Positions 40,502 through 49,331 are shown, counted from the stretch's first letter. The stretch: DNA of 64,000 nt from JBCBGF01 sp038526915 (GCA_038526915.1 JBCBGF010000013.1:8470-72469); one strand, 5' to 3'. Numbers and translations are program-made. The notes: a model not told the origin generated them from the sequence alone.

Positions 40502-41605
40502 ATGACCGGACCCCGCTTCACCACCCTCGCCCAATCCCTGCCCGCCACCGTCCCCTTCGTGGGCCCCGAAGCCCAGGAACGCGCGCGCGGGGCCGCCTTT
40601 GCCGCCAGGCTTGGGGCCAATGAGAGCGTGTTTGGCCCCTCGCCCAAGGCCATCGCGGCGATGGAAGCGGCGGCGGCGGAGGTCTGGAAATACGCCGATC
40701 CCGAAAGCCACGCGTTGCGGCACGCATTGGCGGACCATCACGGGGTCGCGGCGGATGAGATCGTGGTGGGCGAAGGGATCGACGGGCTCTTGGGCTATAC
40801 CGTCCGCCTGCTGATCGGGCCGGGGGATGTGGCGGTGACCTCTGACGGGGCGTACCCGACGTTCAACTACCATGTCGCGGGGTTTGGCGGGCGATTGGAG
40901 AAGGTGCCGTATCGGGAGGACCATGAGGACGCGGATGCGCTGATCGCGAAGGCGGCGGAGACCGGGGCCAAGCTTGTCTATTTCGCCAACCCAGACAATC
41001 CGATGGGGTCCTGGCACAACGCGGACCGGGTGCAGGCAATGATCGAGGCGGTACCAGACGGCACGCTTTTGATCCTGGACGAGGCCTATGTCGACTGCGC
41101 GCCTGAGAGGACGGCCTCGCCCATCGACACCAGCGATGCGCGCGTTTTGCGGATGCGCACGTTTTCCAAGGTCTACGGGATGGCGGGCGCGCGGGTGGGC
41201 TATGCCATCGGGCATCGCGATACGGTTCGGGCGTTTGAGAAGATCCGCAACCATTTCGGCATGAACCGGATCGCACAGGCCGGCGCCCTCGCCGCGCTGC
41301 AGGACAGCGTGTGGCTGGCGGAGGCCCGGGCACGGATAGAGCGCGCGCGGGATCGCATCGCGCAAACCGCGCAGGACAACGGGTTGCGGCCCCTGCCCTC
41401 GGCCACGAACTTTGTCACGATCGATTGCGGGCGGGATGGGGCCTTTGCCAAGGCGCTCTTGGGCGCAATTCTGGCAGAGGGGGTGTTTGCCCGGATGCCG
41501 TTTGTGGCCCCGCAGGACCGCTGCATCCGCATCAGTTGCGGGACCGACGCGGACCTGGCGCTTTTTGCAGAGGTTTTGCCGAAAGCCCTTGCCGCGACAA
41601 AGTAG
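40502..41605 (+). CDS. Histidinol-phosphate aminotransferase-like PLP enzyme
   Basis: 367 residues. Class I/II aminotransferase: FAARLGANESVFGPSPKAI near the start, YFANPDNPMGSWHNADRV with the PLP-contacting Asn, LLILDEAYVDCAP, the PLP Lys in RTFSKVYGMAGARVGYAIG, and a C-terminal Arg region (DRCIRISCGTDADLALFAEV). It is HisC-like, but no other his gene is near; such paralogues may act on phenylalanine or other substrates. Confidence 0.87.
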   Translation: MTGPRFTTLAQSLPATVPFVGPEAQERARGAAFAARLGANESVFGPSPKAIAAMEAAAAEVWKYADPESHALRHALADHHGVAADEIVVGEGIDGLLGYTVRLLIGPGDVAVTSDGAYPTFNYHVAGFGGRLEKVPYREDHEDADALIAKAAETGAKLVYFANPDNPMGSWHNADRVQAMIEAVPDGTLLILDEAYVDCAPERTASPIDTSDARVLRMRTFSKVYGMAGARVGYAIGHRDTVRAFEKIRNHFGMNRIAQAGALAALQDSVWLAEARARIERARDRIAQTAQDNGLRPLPSATNFVTIDCGRDGAFAKALLGAILAEGVFARMPFVAPQDRCIRISCGTDADLALFAEVLPKALAATK

Positions 41606-41654
41606 CGCACTATGGTCCGAGGGGTCGGGAGGTTCACCCATCCGGAGTTACCCC

Positions 41655-41828
41655 ATGTCGGAAAAAGAGATCCTTATCAGAATGGCAACCGTTGGCAGCG
41701 TTTTGGCGGCCGTCTGCGCGGTATATGCCGCGGCCGGCCTCACAGGTGTTCTGGTGGGTGCGGCTTGTGTCGATTTCGCGCTGCGCCAGGTTGAAGCCCG
41801 CCGCGCACGCGCCGAGATTGAGCACTGA
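41655..41828 (+). CDS. Small 57-residue membrane protein A
   Basis: 57 residues from ATG 41655; GGAG seven bases upstream supports the start. One hydrophobic stretch (MATVGSVLAAVCAVYAAAGL and on) is followed by VDFALRQVEARRARAEIEH. It resembles the next small protein in layout: a hydrophobic core, a conserved Asp, then EARR near the C-terminus. No named family is recognised. Confidence 0.6.
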   Translation: MSEKEILIRMATVGSVLAAVCAVYAAAGLTGVLVGAACVDFALRQVEARRARAEIEH

Positions 41829-41914
41829 TATTTCTGACTGCACTGTGACTGTTCAGATGGCGCGAACCTGCTAGGCTGCGCCGGATCGAGTATCGTGTCG
41901 AAGGACGTACCCTT

Positions 41915-42079
41915 ATGGTCGAGGACTACACCAACGCCTTTCTCGTGAGCGCGCTGTTTTTGCTGTTCACCATCCTGATGGCGATCTGGGCGCTGTGGGG
42001 GTTCCTCGCAGCGGTGGTTATCGGTTACGCCGCCGATCGCGTCATCGTCTTTGAAGCCCGCCGCGTCGGCCGGAACTAG
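41915..42079 (+). CDS. Small 54-residue membrane protein B
   Basis: 54 residues from ATG 41915, with AAGGA nine bases upstream. Strongly hydrophobic core (FLVSALFLLFTILMAIWALW and on) followed by AADRVIVFEARRVGRN. Together with protein A it makes a tandem pair with a shared Asp-to-EARR ending, offset by one residue. It converges with the aminotransferase gene on the minus strand, with a four-base overlap. The function is unknown; small integral membrane proteins often bind and modulate larger ones. Confidence 0.6.
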   Translation: MVEDYTNAFLVSALFLLFTILMAIWALWGFLAAVVIGYAADRVIVFEARRVGRN

Positions 42080-43275
42080 CTGCGCCCAATCACCTCTGCG
42101 GCCGCACTGGCCCCACCTGGACGGAATGGGACGTCGATGGCATGCAAACCGGCTTCGATCGTCGTGATGGCGCCAAGGATCATCTGAGCATTAACGTGGC
42201 CCATATGGCCAATACGGAACAATCCCTCTGAACTTGCATCCCCCGGCGCATTGAAGCCGATCCCGATCCCGAGGGTCAGGCCCGCCTTTTCCTCGGTCCA
42301 CGCCCGAAGCGCTGAGCCCAACTGCCCGCCCAGTTCCGCCGTGGTCACGGCATGACTGCGATGGGCAGGGTCGGCCACATTCAGGCGCAATGGGCCCTCC
42401 TCGGACCACACGTCGAACGCGGCCCAAAGCGCGCGCGCCAGCGTGGCGTGACGGGCCCAGATCGCCTCAATCCCCTCTTCCCCGATCATATCGAGCGCTT
42501 CGCGCAGGCCATAGAGGTGATGGGTCGGCGCGGTGCCGTCGAAATACGCCATGAAGCGTTCGGGATGCACCCGCGGGCGCCAATCCCAGTAGTGGGTGAC
42601 GCAATCGGCGGTTTCGCGGGCGGCATCGGCACGGTCGTTGAAATAGACAAAGCCCAGGCCCGGTGGCGTCATCAGCCCCTTCTGGCAGCCGGCGACCAGA
42701 ACATCGATGCCCCAGTCATCCATCTCGATCACGTCGCAGGCGAGGCAGGCAATTGCGTCGACCATAAGGAGCGCGGGGTGGCCTGCGGCATCGATCGCGG
42801 CGCGGACGGCGGCCATATCGCTGCGCACGCTGGTGGAGGTATCGACCAGAACGGCCGTCACCGCCTTGATCCGGTGGTCGGTATCGGCGCGCAGGATGGC
42901 TTCGACGCGGTTGGGGTCAATCGGGGCGGCGCGGCCAAAATCCTCGACCACTGTCTCGACCCCCATGGCGGCGGCCATCTGGCCCCAGCCGTGGCCGAAC
43001 CACCCCGTGGTCAGAACCAGCGCCGTGTCGCCGCGTGAAAACACATTGGCGATGCTGGCCTCCCACGCCGCGTGGCCGTTGCCGATGTAGATCGCGCAGT
43101 GATGCCGGGTGCGGGCCACCGCTTTGAGATCGGCGATCATCTCGGGCATCATGTCGATCAGCGGGCCGTTATAGATGTTGGGCGCGGCCCGGTGCATCGC
43201 GCGCAACACACGTTCGGGGACGACGGACGGGCCAGGGATGGCCAGATAGCTGCGACCATTGGCGAGGTTTGACAT
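42076..43275 (-). CDS. Alanine/serine-glyoxylate aminotransferase family protein
   Basis: 399 residues from ATG 43275. Class V aminotransferase: LAIPGPSVVPERVLRAMHRA, YIGNGHAAWEASIANVF, TSTSVRSDMAAVRAAID, VDAIACLACD, and the PLP Lys in GCQKGLMTPPGLGFVYF. This family works in the serine cycle, photorespiration-like glyoxylate removal or taurine-related steps. Choice among serine, alanine or phosphonate substrates cannot be made from the sequence. It converges with small protein B and diverges from the ABC exporter gene. Confidence 0.88.
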   Translation of the reverse strand: MSNLANGRSYLAIPGPSVVPERVLRAMHRAAPNIYNGPLIDMMPEMIADLKAVARTRHHCAIYIGNGHAAWEASIANVFSRGDTALVLTTGWFGHGWGQMAAAMGVETVVEDFGRAAPIDPNRVEAILRADTDHRIKAVTAVLVDTSTSVRSDMAAVRAAIDAAGHPALLMVDAIACLACDVIEMDDWGIDVLVAGCQKGLMTPPGLGFVYFNDRADAARETADCVTHYWDWRPRVHPERFMAYFDGTAPTHHLYGLREALDMIGEEGIEAIWARHATLARALWAAFDVWSEEGPLRLNVADPAHRSHAVTTAELGGQLGSALRAWTEEKAGLTLGIGIGFNAPGDASSEGLFRIGHMGHVNAQMILGAITTIEAGLHAIDVPFRPGGASAAAEVIGRS

Positions 43276-43389
43276 GACGGCTCCGATGCGTGTGCTGAGT
43301 GACCCGTTAGCGCCACCCTGCGACGGGGTCAATCGCGCCGCAGGTTGTCAGCGCGCGGCGAGCGAGTTAAGCCCCTAGCCTGCACGGAT

Positions 43390-45168
43390 GTGGCTGAAAG
43401 TGAGCCGTTTTTGACCAAGGACGCCCCCGCACACCCCACCTCGGCCTTGGCGCTATTGGCCCGGTTGTGGCGGGAGTATCTCAAGGCGCATTGGCGTTGG
43501 CTGATCGCGGCGGCGGTTCTGATGGTGATCGAAGGATCCACCCTTGGGATCCTGAGCTACACGCTGCAACCGATGTTTGACCGGGTTCTCATTGGCCGGG
43601 ATGCCGATGCCGTCTGGCTGATCGGCGGGGCGATCATGGCGCTGTTCGTGATCCGGGCCGTGTCCGGGGTTGGGCAGCGGGTGATCCTGACGCGGGTCGG
43701 GCAGTTGTCGACGACCCGCATGCAGTCCGACCTGGTGCGGCATCTGATGCGGCTCGACAGCCTGTTTTTCCACGACAACCCGCCTGGTGCCCTGATGGAG
43801 CGGGTGCAGGGGGACACGGCGGCTGTTCAGAACGTCTGGCAAGTGATCATTCAGGGCGCCGCCCGGGATGTGATCGCGCTTGTGTCGCTGGGGATCGTCG
43901 CGATCTTGATCGATCCGATCTGGACCTTGGCGGCCCTGATCGGGGTTCCAGTGCTGATCGTGCCAGGGGTGATCTTGCAGCGGTATATCCGCCGTAAGAC
44001 GACCCAATCGCGCGAGATTGCGAGCGAACGGTCGACCCGGCTGAGCGAGATCTTCAACGGTGTCGATCCGATCAAGTTGAACCGCTTGGAGGACTATCAG
44101 GCCGGTCGGTTCAAGGCGACGGTTGACCGGATCGTGACGGCGCAGATCAAGGCGAACGCGAGCGGTGCCCTGCTGCCTGGGTTGCTGGATATCATGACCG
44201 GCGTGGGGTTTTTTGCGGTGCTGGTGCTGGGCGGGCAAGACATCCTGTCGGGCGAGAAGTCCGTGGGGCAGTTCATGTCGTTCTTTACGGCGATGGCCTT
44301 GGCCTTTCAGCCGCTCAGGCGACTGGCCAACATCGCCGGTGTCCTGCAGATGACGGCGGCGAGCCTTGAGCGGATCTATCACCTGTTCGATCTGGAGCCT
44401 GCGATCACCTCGCCCGCGGCCCCGAAGGATCCGCCGTCGGCCACGGGAATCGTGTTTCGCGATGTGGCCTTTGCCTACGGAACGCATCCGGTTCTGGACG
44501 GGGCGAGTTTTGAGGCGCAGGCCGGGCAGACCACGGCGCTGGTCGGCCCGTCGGGTGCGGGCAAGAGCACCGTCTTCAACCTTTTGACGCGGCTGGTGGA
44601 CCGGCAGCGCGGGGAGATCACGGTGGGCGGTGTCGCGGTCGACGAGATGGAGTTGGGCGCGCTGCGATCGCTGTTTTCGGTCGTGTCGCAGGATGCGTTG
44701 TTGTTCGATGAGACACTGCGCGAGAACATCCTGCTTGGGGCACAGGGGGTCGATGACGCGGCCCTGGCGGCGGCAACGCGGGCGGCGCATCTGTCGGAAT
44801 TTTTGGAACGGCAGCCGGGTGGGCTGGAGACGCGTGCGGGCCCGCGGGGGTCGAACCTCTCGGGCGGGCAGCGGCAGCGGGTGGCGATTGCGCGGGCGGT
44901 GCTGAAAGACGCGCCGATCCTGTTGCTGGATGAAGCGACCTCGGCCCTTGATGCCGAAAGCGAGGCGGCGGTGCAGGCGGCGCTGGATGACTTGTCGAAG
45001 GATCGGACCACGCTGGTGATTGCCCACCGGCTGTCGACGGTGCGGCAGGCGGACAAGATCGTGGTGATGGATCAGGGGCGCGTGGTGGATCAGGGCACCC
45101 ATGAGGAGCTGTTGGCCCGCGATGGTGTCTATGCCGGGCTCTATCGGTTGCAGTTCGCCGACAGCTAG
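43390..45168 (+). CDS. ABC exporter, fused permease and ATPase (MsbA-like)
   Basis: 592 residues from GTG 43390; TTG 43345 would add 15, and neither has a strong ribosome-binding site. A six-helix membrane domain (residues about 30-330) precedes the nucleotide-binding domain: Walker A GPSGAGKST, Q-loop VVSQDALLFDETL, signature NLSGGQRQR, Walker B ILLLDEATSALD and H-loop IAHRLSTV. Such half-exporters work as homodimers on lipids, glycolipids or drugs at the inner membrane. It is 4 bp overlapping with a convergent glycosyltransferase gene. Confidence 0.92.
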   Translation: MAESEPFLTKDAPAHPTSALALLARLWREYLKAHWRWLIAAAVLMVIEGSTLGILSYTLQPMFDRVLIGRDADAVWLIGGAIMALFVIRAVSGVGQRVILTRVGQLSTTRMQSDLVRHLMRLDSLFFHDNPPGALMERVQGDTAAVQNVWQVIIQGAARDVIALVSLGIVAILIDPIWTLAALIGVPVLIVPGVILQRYIRRKTTQSREIASERSTRLSEIFNGVDPIKLNRLEDYQAGRFKATVDRIVTAQIKANASGALLPGLLDIMTGVGFFAVLVLGGQDILSGEKSVGQFMSFFTAMALAFQPLRRLANIAGVLQMTAASLERIYHLFDLEPAITSPAAPKDPPSATGIVFRDVAFAYGTHPVLDGASFEAQAGQTTALVGPSGAGKSTVFNLLTRLVDRQRGEITVGGVAVDEMELGALRSLFSVVSQDALLFDETLRENILLGAQGVDDAALAAATRAAHLSEFLERQPGGLETRAGPRGSNLSGGQRQRVAIARAVLKDAPILLLDEATSALDAESEAAVQAALDDLSKDRTTLVIAHRLSTVRQADKIVVMDQGRVVDQGTHEELLARDGVYAGLYRLQFADS

Positions 45169-45854
45169 CCCTTGCGATTGTAGGATTTGGCGAGTGCTTT
45201 GGGGTCTGCGCCGGCGAGGTAGCGGGCGAGCGTGACGAGGTTTCGTGCCCCGCGCCGGATCCAGCCCTCGGCCTGATAGCGGGCGGGCGATGTCCAGGCG
45301 ACGGCGTTGAGGGCCACGAGGCGGCCTTTCAGGGCTCGGGCGAGGGCCACGTCTTCCATCAAGGGGATGTCGGGGATGCCGCCAGCGGCCTTTAGCGCAT
45401 CACGATGGATGAGCAGGCCCTGATCGCCATAGGGCAAACCCGCGAGCCGGGACCGGAGGTTGGCCCATCCCGCCGTGATGCGTGCCGCCATTGCCGGAGA
45501 GCGGAAGGCGAGCTTGAAGTACCCGGCCCTGTCCGTGCCGCTCGCGATGTGGTCTTCCACCGCCTCGGACCAGCCGTCAGAGAGTTGCGTGTCGGCGTGC
45601 AGGATCAAGAGCCAGTCGCCGCGCGCGCGACCCGCGCCTGTGCGCAACTGGCCCCCGCGCCCGCCAGCGGCTGGCACCCACACGGCGCCTGCATCTTCCA
45701 CGATGGACTGGGTCTGGTCCGTTGATCCGCCGTCGGCCACCACCAATTCGCGGATCAACCCGGCCTCGATCCCTTCGATGAGGCTCGCCAGCGTCCCGCC
45801 AAGTCCGCGCGCCGCATTCAAGGTCGGGATCAAAACGGTGATCGGCGCGGGCAT
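45165..45854 (-). CDS. GT2 family glycosyltransferase (TIGR04283-like)
   Basis: 229 residues, a compact GT-A domain. ITVLIPTLNAARGLGGTLAS at the start, VVADGGSTDQTQSIVED, GRGGQLRTGAGRARGDWLLI and LHADTQLSDGW (DXD-like HAD) match a subfamily seen next to arsenosugar or carotenoid genes in other bacteria. Later YGDQGLLIHRDALKAAGG and PLMEDVALARAL carry the catalytic Asp (ED). The substrate is unknown. Confidence 0.87.
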   Translation of the reverse strand: MPAPITVLIPTLNAARGLGGTLASLIEGIEAGLIRELVVADGGSTDQTQSIVEDAGAVWVPAAGGRGGQLRTGAGRARGDWLLILHADTQLSDGWSEAVEDHIASGTDRAGYFKLAFRSPAMAARITAGWANLRSRLAGLPYGDQGLLIHRDALKAAGGIPDIPLMEDVALARALKGRLVALNAVAWTSPARYQAEGWIRRGARNLVTLARYLAGADPKALAKSYNRKG

Positions 45855-45919
45855 GGGCGTGGTCTTCCTCTCAACCGCTTCCTATATAGCGCGGGAACGC
45901 AGGGTAAAGAGGCAGCGCC

Positions 45920-46657
45920 ATGGGCACGGGACGCACGGTATTTTCCATCACCGGATCGGATGCGCGGCAATTCCTGCAAGGTCTGGTGACGAACGATGTC
46001 GACAAGGCGCGGGACGGGCTGGTTTATGCCGCGCTGTTGACGCCGCAGGGCAAGTACCTTGCGGATTTCTTTTTGTGGGATCGGGGGGAGGATATCCTGC
46101 TGGACGCCGATGGGGCGCAGGCGCCCGGATTGGCGCAGCGGCTGAACATGTATCGGCTGCGCTCAGACGTGGCGATTGCGGAGACGCCCTTGCGCGTCGG
46201 GCGCGGGATCGGCACCGCCCCGGACGGGGCCCTGGCGGACCCGCGCCATCCTGATCTGGGCTGGCGCCACTATGCCGAGGATCCGGTTGACGGAGGGGTC
46301 GACTGGGATGCGGTGCGGGTCGCGCAGTGTGTGCCGGAGGCCGGGGTCGAGTTGATCCCCAATGAGACCTTCCTGCTGGAGGCCGGGTTTGAGCGGTTGC
46401 ACGGCGTTGATTTCAAAAAGGGCTGCTATGTCGGTCAGGAAGTCACGGCCCGGATGAAGCACAAGACCGAGCTGCGGAAAGGGTTTGCGACCGTGGCCGT
46501 CGAGGGCAGCGCACCGGTGGGGACCGAGATTATGGCGGGCGGCAAAACGGCAGGCACGCTGTTCACCCAGGCCGATGGGCGCGGGATCGCGTATCTTCGG
46601 TTCGACCGCGCACAAGGTGAGATGGAGGCCGGTGAGGCGACGGTGACGCGGGCCTAG
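45920..46657 (+). CDS. ygfZ: YgfZ/GcvT-fold iron-sulfur cluster-linked protein
   Basis: 245 residues, shorter than E. coli YgfZ (326). A GcvT-like N-terminal region (SITGSDARQFLQGLVTNDV) and the diagnostic KGCYVGQEVTARMKH with its conserved Cys identify the family. YgfZ uses folate to help maintain Fe-S enzymes such as MiaB. It converges with efp with a four-base overlap. Confidence 0.9.
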   Translation: MGTGRTVFSITGSDARQFLQGLVTNDVDKARDGLVYAALLTPQGKYLADFFLWDRGEDILLDADGAQAPGLAQRLNMYRLRSDVAIAETPLRVGRGIGTAPDGALADPRHPDLGWRHYAEDPVDGGVDWDAVRVAQCVPEAGVELIPNETFLLEAGFERLHGVDFKKGCYVGQEVTARMKHKTELRKGFATVAVEGSAPVGTEIMAGGKTAGTLFTQADGRGIAYLRFDRAQGEMEAGEATVTRA

Positions 46658-47217
46658 GCGCGTTCCGAGTATTCCATCGTTTCGGTATTCACGACCACAG
46701 CCTCGCCTTCGCCCACGAACGGTGGGATCATGATCCGCACGCCGTTGTCGAGGATCGCCGGCTTGAACGAGTTTGCCGCCGTCTGGCCCTTCACCACTGG
46801 TTCAGTTTCGCTGATCGTGCAGGTCACCTTTTGCGGCAGCGAGGCATTGAGCGCTTCGTTATCGTAGAACTCCACCTGGATGGTCATGCCGTCCTGCAAG
46901 AACGGGCGCCTGTCGCCCAGAAGATCGGCAGGAAGCTCGATCTGTTCGAACGTCTCGCTATCCATGAAGACCAGCATGCCGTCGCTCTCGTACAGAAACT
47001 GCTGATCCTTTTGTTCCAGCCGGACGCGTTCAACCTTGTCGGCCGAGCGAAAGCGTTCGTTCAGCTTGGATCCGTTGCGCAGGTTGCGCAGTTCGACCTG
47101 GGCAAATGCGCCGCCCTTGCCGGGTTTGACATGGTCGACCTTGACCGCCGCCCACAGCCCGTCGGCATGTTCCAGAACATTGCCCGGCCGGATCTCATTG
47201 CCGTTAATCTTTGGCAT
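46654..47217 (-). CDS. efp: Elongation factor P
   Basis: 187 residues from ATG 47217. KOW-like N-terminal domain with VKPGKGGAFAQVELRNL; Lys34 is at the position modified in E. coli EF-P. Two OB domains follow, ending ILDNGVRIMIPPFVGEGEAV and TETMEYSERA. EF-P relieves ribosome stalling at polyproline. The modification enzymes EpmA/EpmB are not in the window. Confidence 0.97.
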   Translation of the reverse strand: MPKINGNEIRPGNVLEHADGLWAAVKVDHVKPGKGGAFAQVELRNLRNGSKLNERFRSADKVERVRLEQKDQQFLYESDGMLVFMDSETFEQIELPADLLGDRRPFLQDGMTIQVEFYDNEALNASLPQKVTCTISETEPVVKGQTAANSFKPAILDNGVRIMIPPFVGEGEAVVVNTETMEYSERA

Positions 47218-47309
47218 GTGACGAATCCATGACAAAAGGTTGCAAAATTAGTGGCGTGAGCTATGTCTCGCGATGCATGGGGTGGCAAGCAGACTATATG
47301 CTGATCAAA

Positions 47310-47337
47310 ATGACCCTAGGTCATGCGTCAGACGCAT
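47310..47337. promoter_or_regulatory. Two adjoining perfect inverted repeats
   Basis: ATGACC-CTA-GGTCAT (47310-47324) and ATGCGTC-A-GACGCAT (47323-47337) share their junction AT. They lie between efp (start 47217) and the 106-residue gene (start 47433). Each is symmetric enough to be a dimeric repressor site; together they could make a tandem operator. Confidence 0.45.
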
Positions 47338-47432
47338 AGCAGGTATTCCGAAACAGGGAAACAGAATCGGTGGCAAAACAGCCATAAGAGACGCCACGCC
47401 AAATTTGCAAGAGCAATAACAAAGGACGTAAC

Positions 47433-47753
47433 ATGGTCGACTTCGTGGATGGCACAGCATTCAACAACGAACAGGGCAACCGTGCGCGCAAGCTTTTTGC
47501 CGCTGTTGTTCTGGCAGCGTTGGACGATGCTATTGCCGACGACAAGAAATACGGCAACGGGCCTGAGCAGATTGCCCGGTGGGCACGCTCGCGCGATGGG
47601 CGTGAAGTGTTGACCTGTGCCGGGATTGACCCCAATGAGCGTGTTGTGTCCGGCCTGATGGAATTTGTGTCGAAAGGTGTGCGGACCTCGGTTGCGTTGT
47701 CGCGCGAGGAAAGCGAACGCCGCCAGGCAGCGGAGCAGGCGAAGGCCGCTTAA
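47433..47753 (+). CDS. Conserved small protein, DUF6280-like
   Basis: 106 residues with AAGGA upstream of ATG 47433. Acidic and mostly helical: MVDFVDGTAFNNEQGNRARK, LAALDDAIADDKKYGNGPEQ, IARWARSRDGREVLTCAGID and a charged, Ala-rich tail. I recall very similar proteins throughout Rhodobacterales, with no known function (DUF6280 is my best recollection). It stands alone with its own strong terminator, which suggests a well-expressed single gene. Confidence 0.75.
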   Translation: MVDFVDGTAFNNEQGNRARKLFAAVVLAALDDAIADDKKYGNGPEQIARWARSRDGREVLTCAGIDPNERVVSGLMEFVSKGVRTSVALSREESERRQAAEQAKAA

Positions 47754-47773
47754 ACTCCGTATCTGTGACAGCC

Positions 47774-47803
47774 AAAAACGCGCCATCCGTGGCGCGTTTT
47801 TTC
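47774..47803 (+). terminator. Rho-independent terminator
   Basis: AAAAACGCGCCA (47774-47785) pairs with TGGCGCGTTTTT (47790-47801) across the loop TCCG and ends in a T-run. It is 20 bases after the stop of the 106-residue gene and 17 bases before the end of the convergent membrane-protein gene, so it can work for both. Confidence 0.9.
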
Positions 47804-47819
47804 TTGTCTCGGCAGGACA

Positions 47820-48395
47820 TTATCCGTCGAAGATAAAGACCCAGATGAATACTGGGGCAATCTGCAACGCTCCGGTCGCAACGATCAGCCCGCGCGCGAT
47901 CCACCCCTGAAACCGCCGCCATAAGACAACGCATAGCATCAGGCACAAGATCGCCTCGATGGGCCCGACGATATTCGCGTAGTGATCGCGATCCCAATAG
48001 CTGACCGGGCTTTGGAACACCCAATCGGACACGGGCCAAAAGTGCGGGCGGGCGTCGTCATTGTGCAGCGGAAAGTCGAGCGCGAGGTGCAGGAGTGCGG
48101 CACCCGCAAAGGCAATCCATGCCGGGCGTTTGAGCCAGAGTGCCAGGGCGAGCCCCAGCCCCCAGACGAGGAACGAGTTGTCGACGGCAAAGACCGCCTG
48201 CCATTGCGGTGAGAAATACAGCTCGTCGAACACCACGTTGGGCGGCACGTTCATGAGGAACAGCGCGGTGCCCGCCATCAGGTAAAGCGACAGATCAGGG
48301 GCGGCGGCACCGGCGATGGCGGCAAGCGTCACCCACGGGGCCCCGGGTCGGGCAAAGGCGGCGGCGCCGACGATCAGATGTGCGGGGGTGTTCAG
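47820..48395 (-). CDS. Membrane protein, YdjM/metal-dependent hydrolase-like
   Basis: 191 residues if translation starts at CTG 48395. An in-frame stop lies just before it (the stop of the upstream gene), and no ATG or GTG lies earlier than GTG 48332 within the conserved part. The CTG frame gives NTPAHLIVGAAAFARPGAPW, the expected N-terminus of this family, and AAGGG sits eight bases upstream. Later segments include PDLSLYLMAG, VVFDELYFSPQW, HLALDFPLHNDDARPHFWP and four hydrophobic spans. The role is unknown; several homologues are wrongly named cobalamin biosynthesis proteins. Confidence 0.75.
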   Translation of the reverse strand: MNTPAHLIVGAAAFARPGAPWVTLAAIAGAAAPDLSLYLMAGTALFLMNVPPNVVFDELYFSPQWQAVFAVDNSFLVWGLGLALALWLKRPAWIAFAGAALLHLALDFPLHNDDARPHFWPVSDWVFQSPVSYWDRDHYANIVGPIEAILCLMLCVVLWRRFQGWIARGLIVATGALQIAPVFIWVFIFDG

Positions 48396-48413
48396 GCCCC
48401 TGCCCTTGCGGGA

Positions 48414-49262
48414 TCAGGAGAAATCACGGGTCATGATGGCGCGATGGATTTCGCGCCGAACCAGTTTGCGCACGTTGCGCGTAATCCGTTCGCCAAGCTC
48501 GCCCTGCAATTCGGACCGCACGATGTCGGCCACGATATCGCGCAGCATATCTTCGTCGATCTCAATATCGTCGGCCACGTCGACGCCGCTTGGCGTAGCA
48601 TCCGACGGGGGTTCCGCAGCGGTCTGCGGTTCAGGCTGGGCATCTGAGGGCGCAAACGCCTCCGCGTCCGGTGCCGTCACGTCCAAGCGCAACGGAATCG
48701 GCTCGGGATCGGGGCTGTCAGGCGGCGTTGACGGCGTGGCGTCAGCCGCGGCGCTTTCGGGCTCAGGTGCATTTGTGATGGCTGCTTCGACCTCATCCAC
48801 CGGATCGAACCGATCCGCCAGGTTTTGGCGCGGCGGCGGGGGCGCGGTCGTCAGATCGACGGGCGTGTGTTGGAAGACAAAGCGGCGCGGGGTTTCATGG
48901 TCGACAAGCTCACTCCCGTCGGGTTCGAACTCATCTGACCGGGTGCTAACGGCGGCCTCAAGCTCGGCAATGCGATCTTCGAGGGAGTGGCCTTCCGCAG
49001 TGAGGGCCGCGAGGTCTTCGTCGTCCTCTGGCGGCATCTCCAGCGCATGACGTTCTGCGGCGTCGTCCGATAAGGGCGCGTCATCGTTGGCTTCTTCCAC
49101 GCGCAACGAGGGCGTCAAAAGCAGACGCTCTTCGGCGACGGCCGCAGAGCCTGCAGGCGCATTCACGCTGTCTCGGACGGTGGCATGCGGGGTGGCCGCA
49201 ACAAGCCGTTTCACGGATTCCAGCACCTTGTCAGCATCTGAATTTGGGTATCGATCCGACAT
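48414..49262 (-). CDS. PopZ-like (DUF2497) polar organising protein candidate
   Basis: 282 residues from ATG 49262; the frame extends upstream without support. Three parts: a short N-terminal helix (SDADKVLESVKRLVAATPH), a long acidic Pro-, Ala- and Glu-rich middle (about 30-235), and a C-terminal helical region (DEDMLRDIVADIVRSELQGE, NVRKLVRREIHRAIM). This is the layout of PopZ, which self-assembles at cell poles through C-terminal helices and binds clients through its N-terminus. Position next to tolC fits the usual alphaproteobacterial neighbourhood. Sequence identity to Caulobacter PopZ is low, so the call is by architecture. Confidence 0.7.
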   Translation of the reverse strand: MSDRYPNSDADKVLESVKRLVAATPHATVRDSVNAPAGSAAVAEERLLLTPSLRVEEANDDAPLSDDAAERHALEMPPEDDEDLAALTAEGHSLEDRIAELEAAVSTRSDEFEPDGSELVDHETPRRFVFQHTPVDLTTAPPPPRQNLADRFDPVDEVEAAITNAPEPESAAADATPSTPPDSPDPEPIPLRLDVTAPDAEAFAPSDAQPEPQTAAEPPSDATPSGVDVADDIEIDEDMLRDIVADIVRSELQGELGERITRNVRKLVRREIHRAIMTRDFS

Positions 49263-49331
49263 AACAGACTCACTCTTACCCCCGCAGGTATGGTAGCCCG
49301 CGTTGGCACGGCACACAACCGATAGCGTCGG

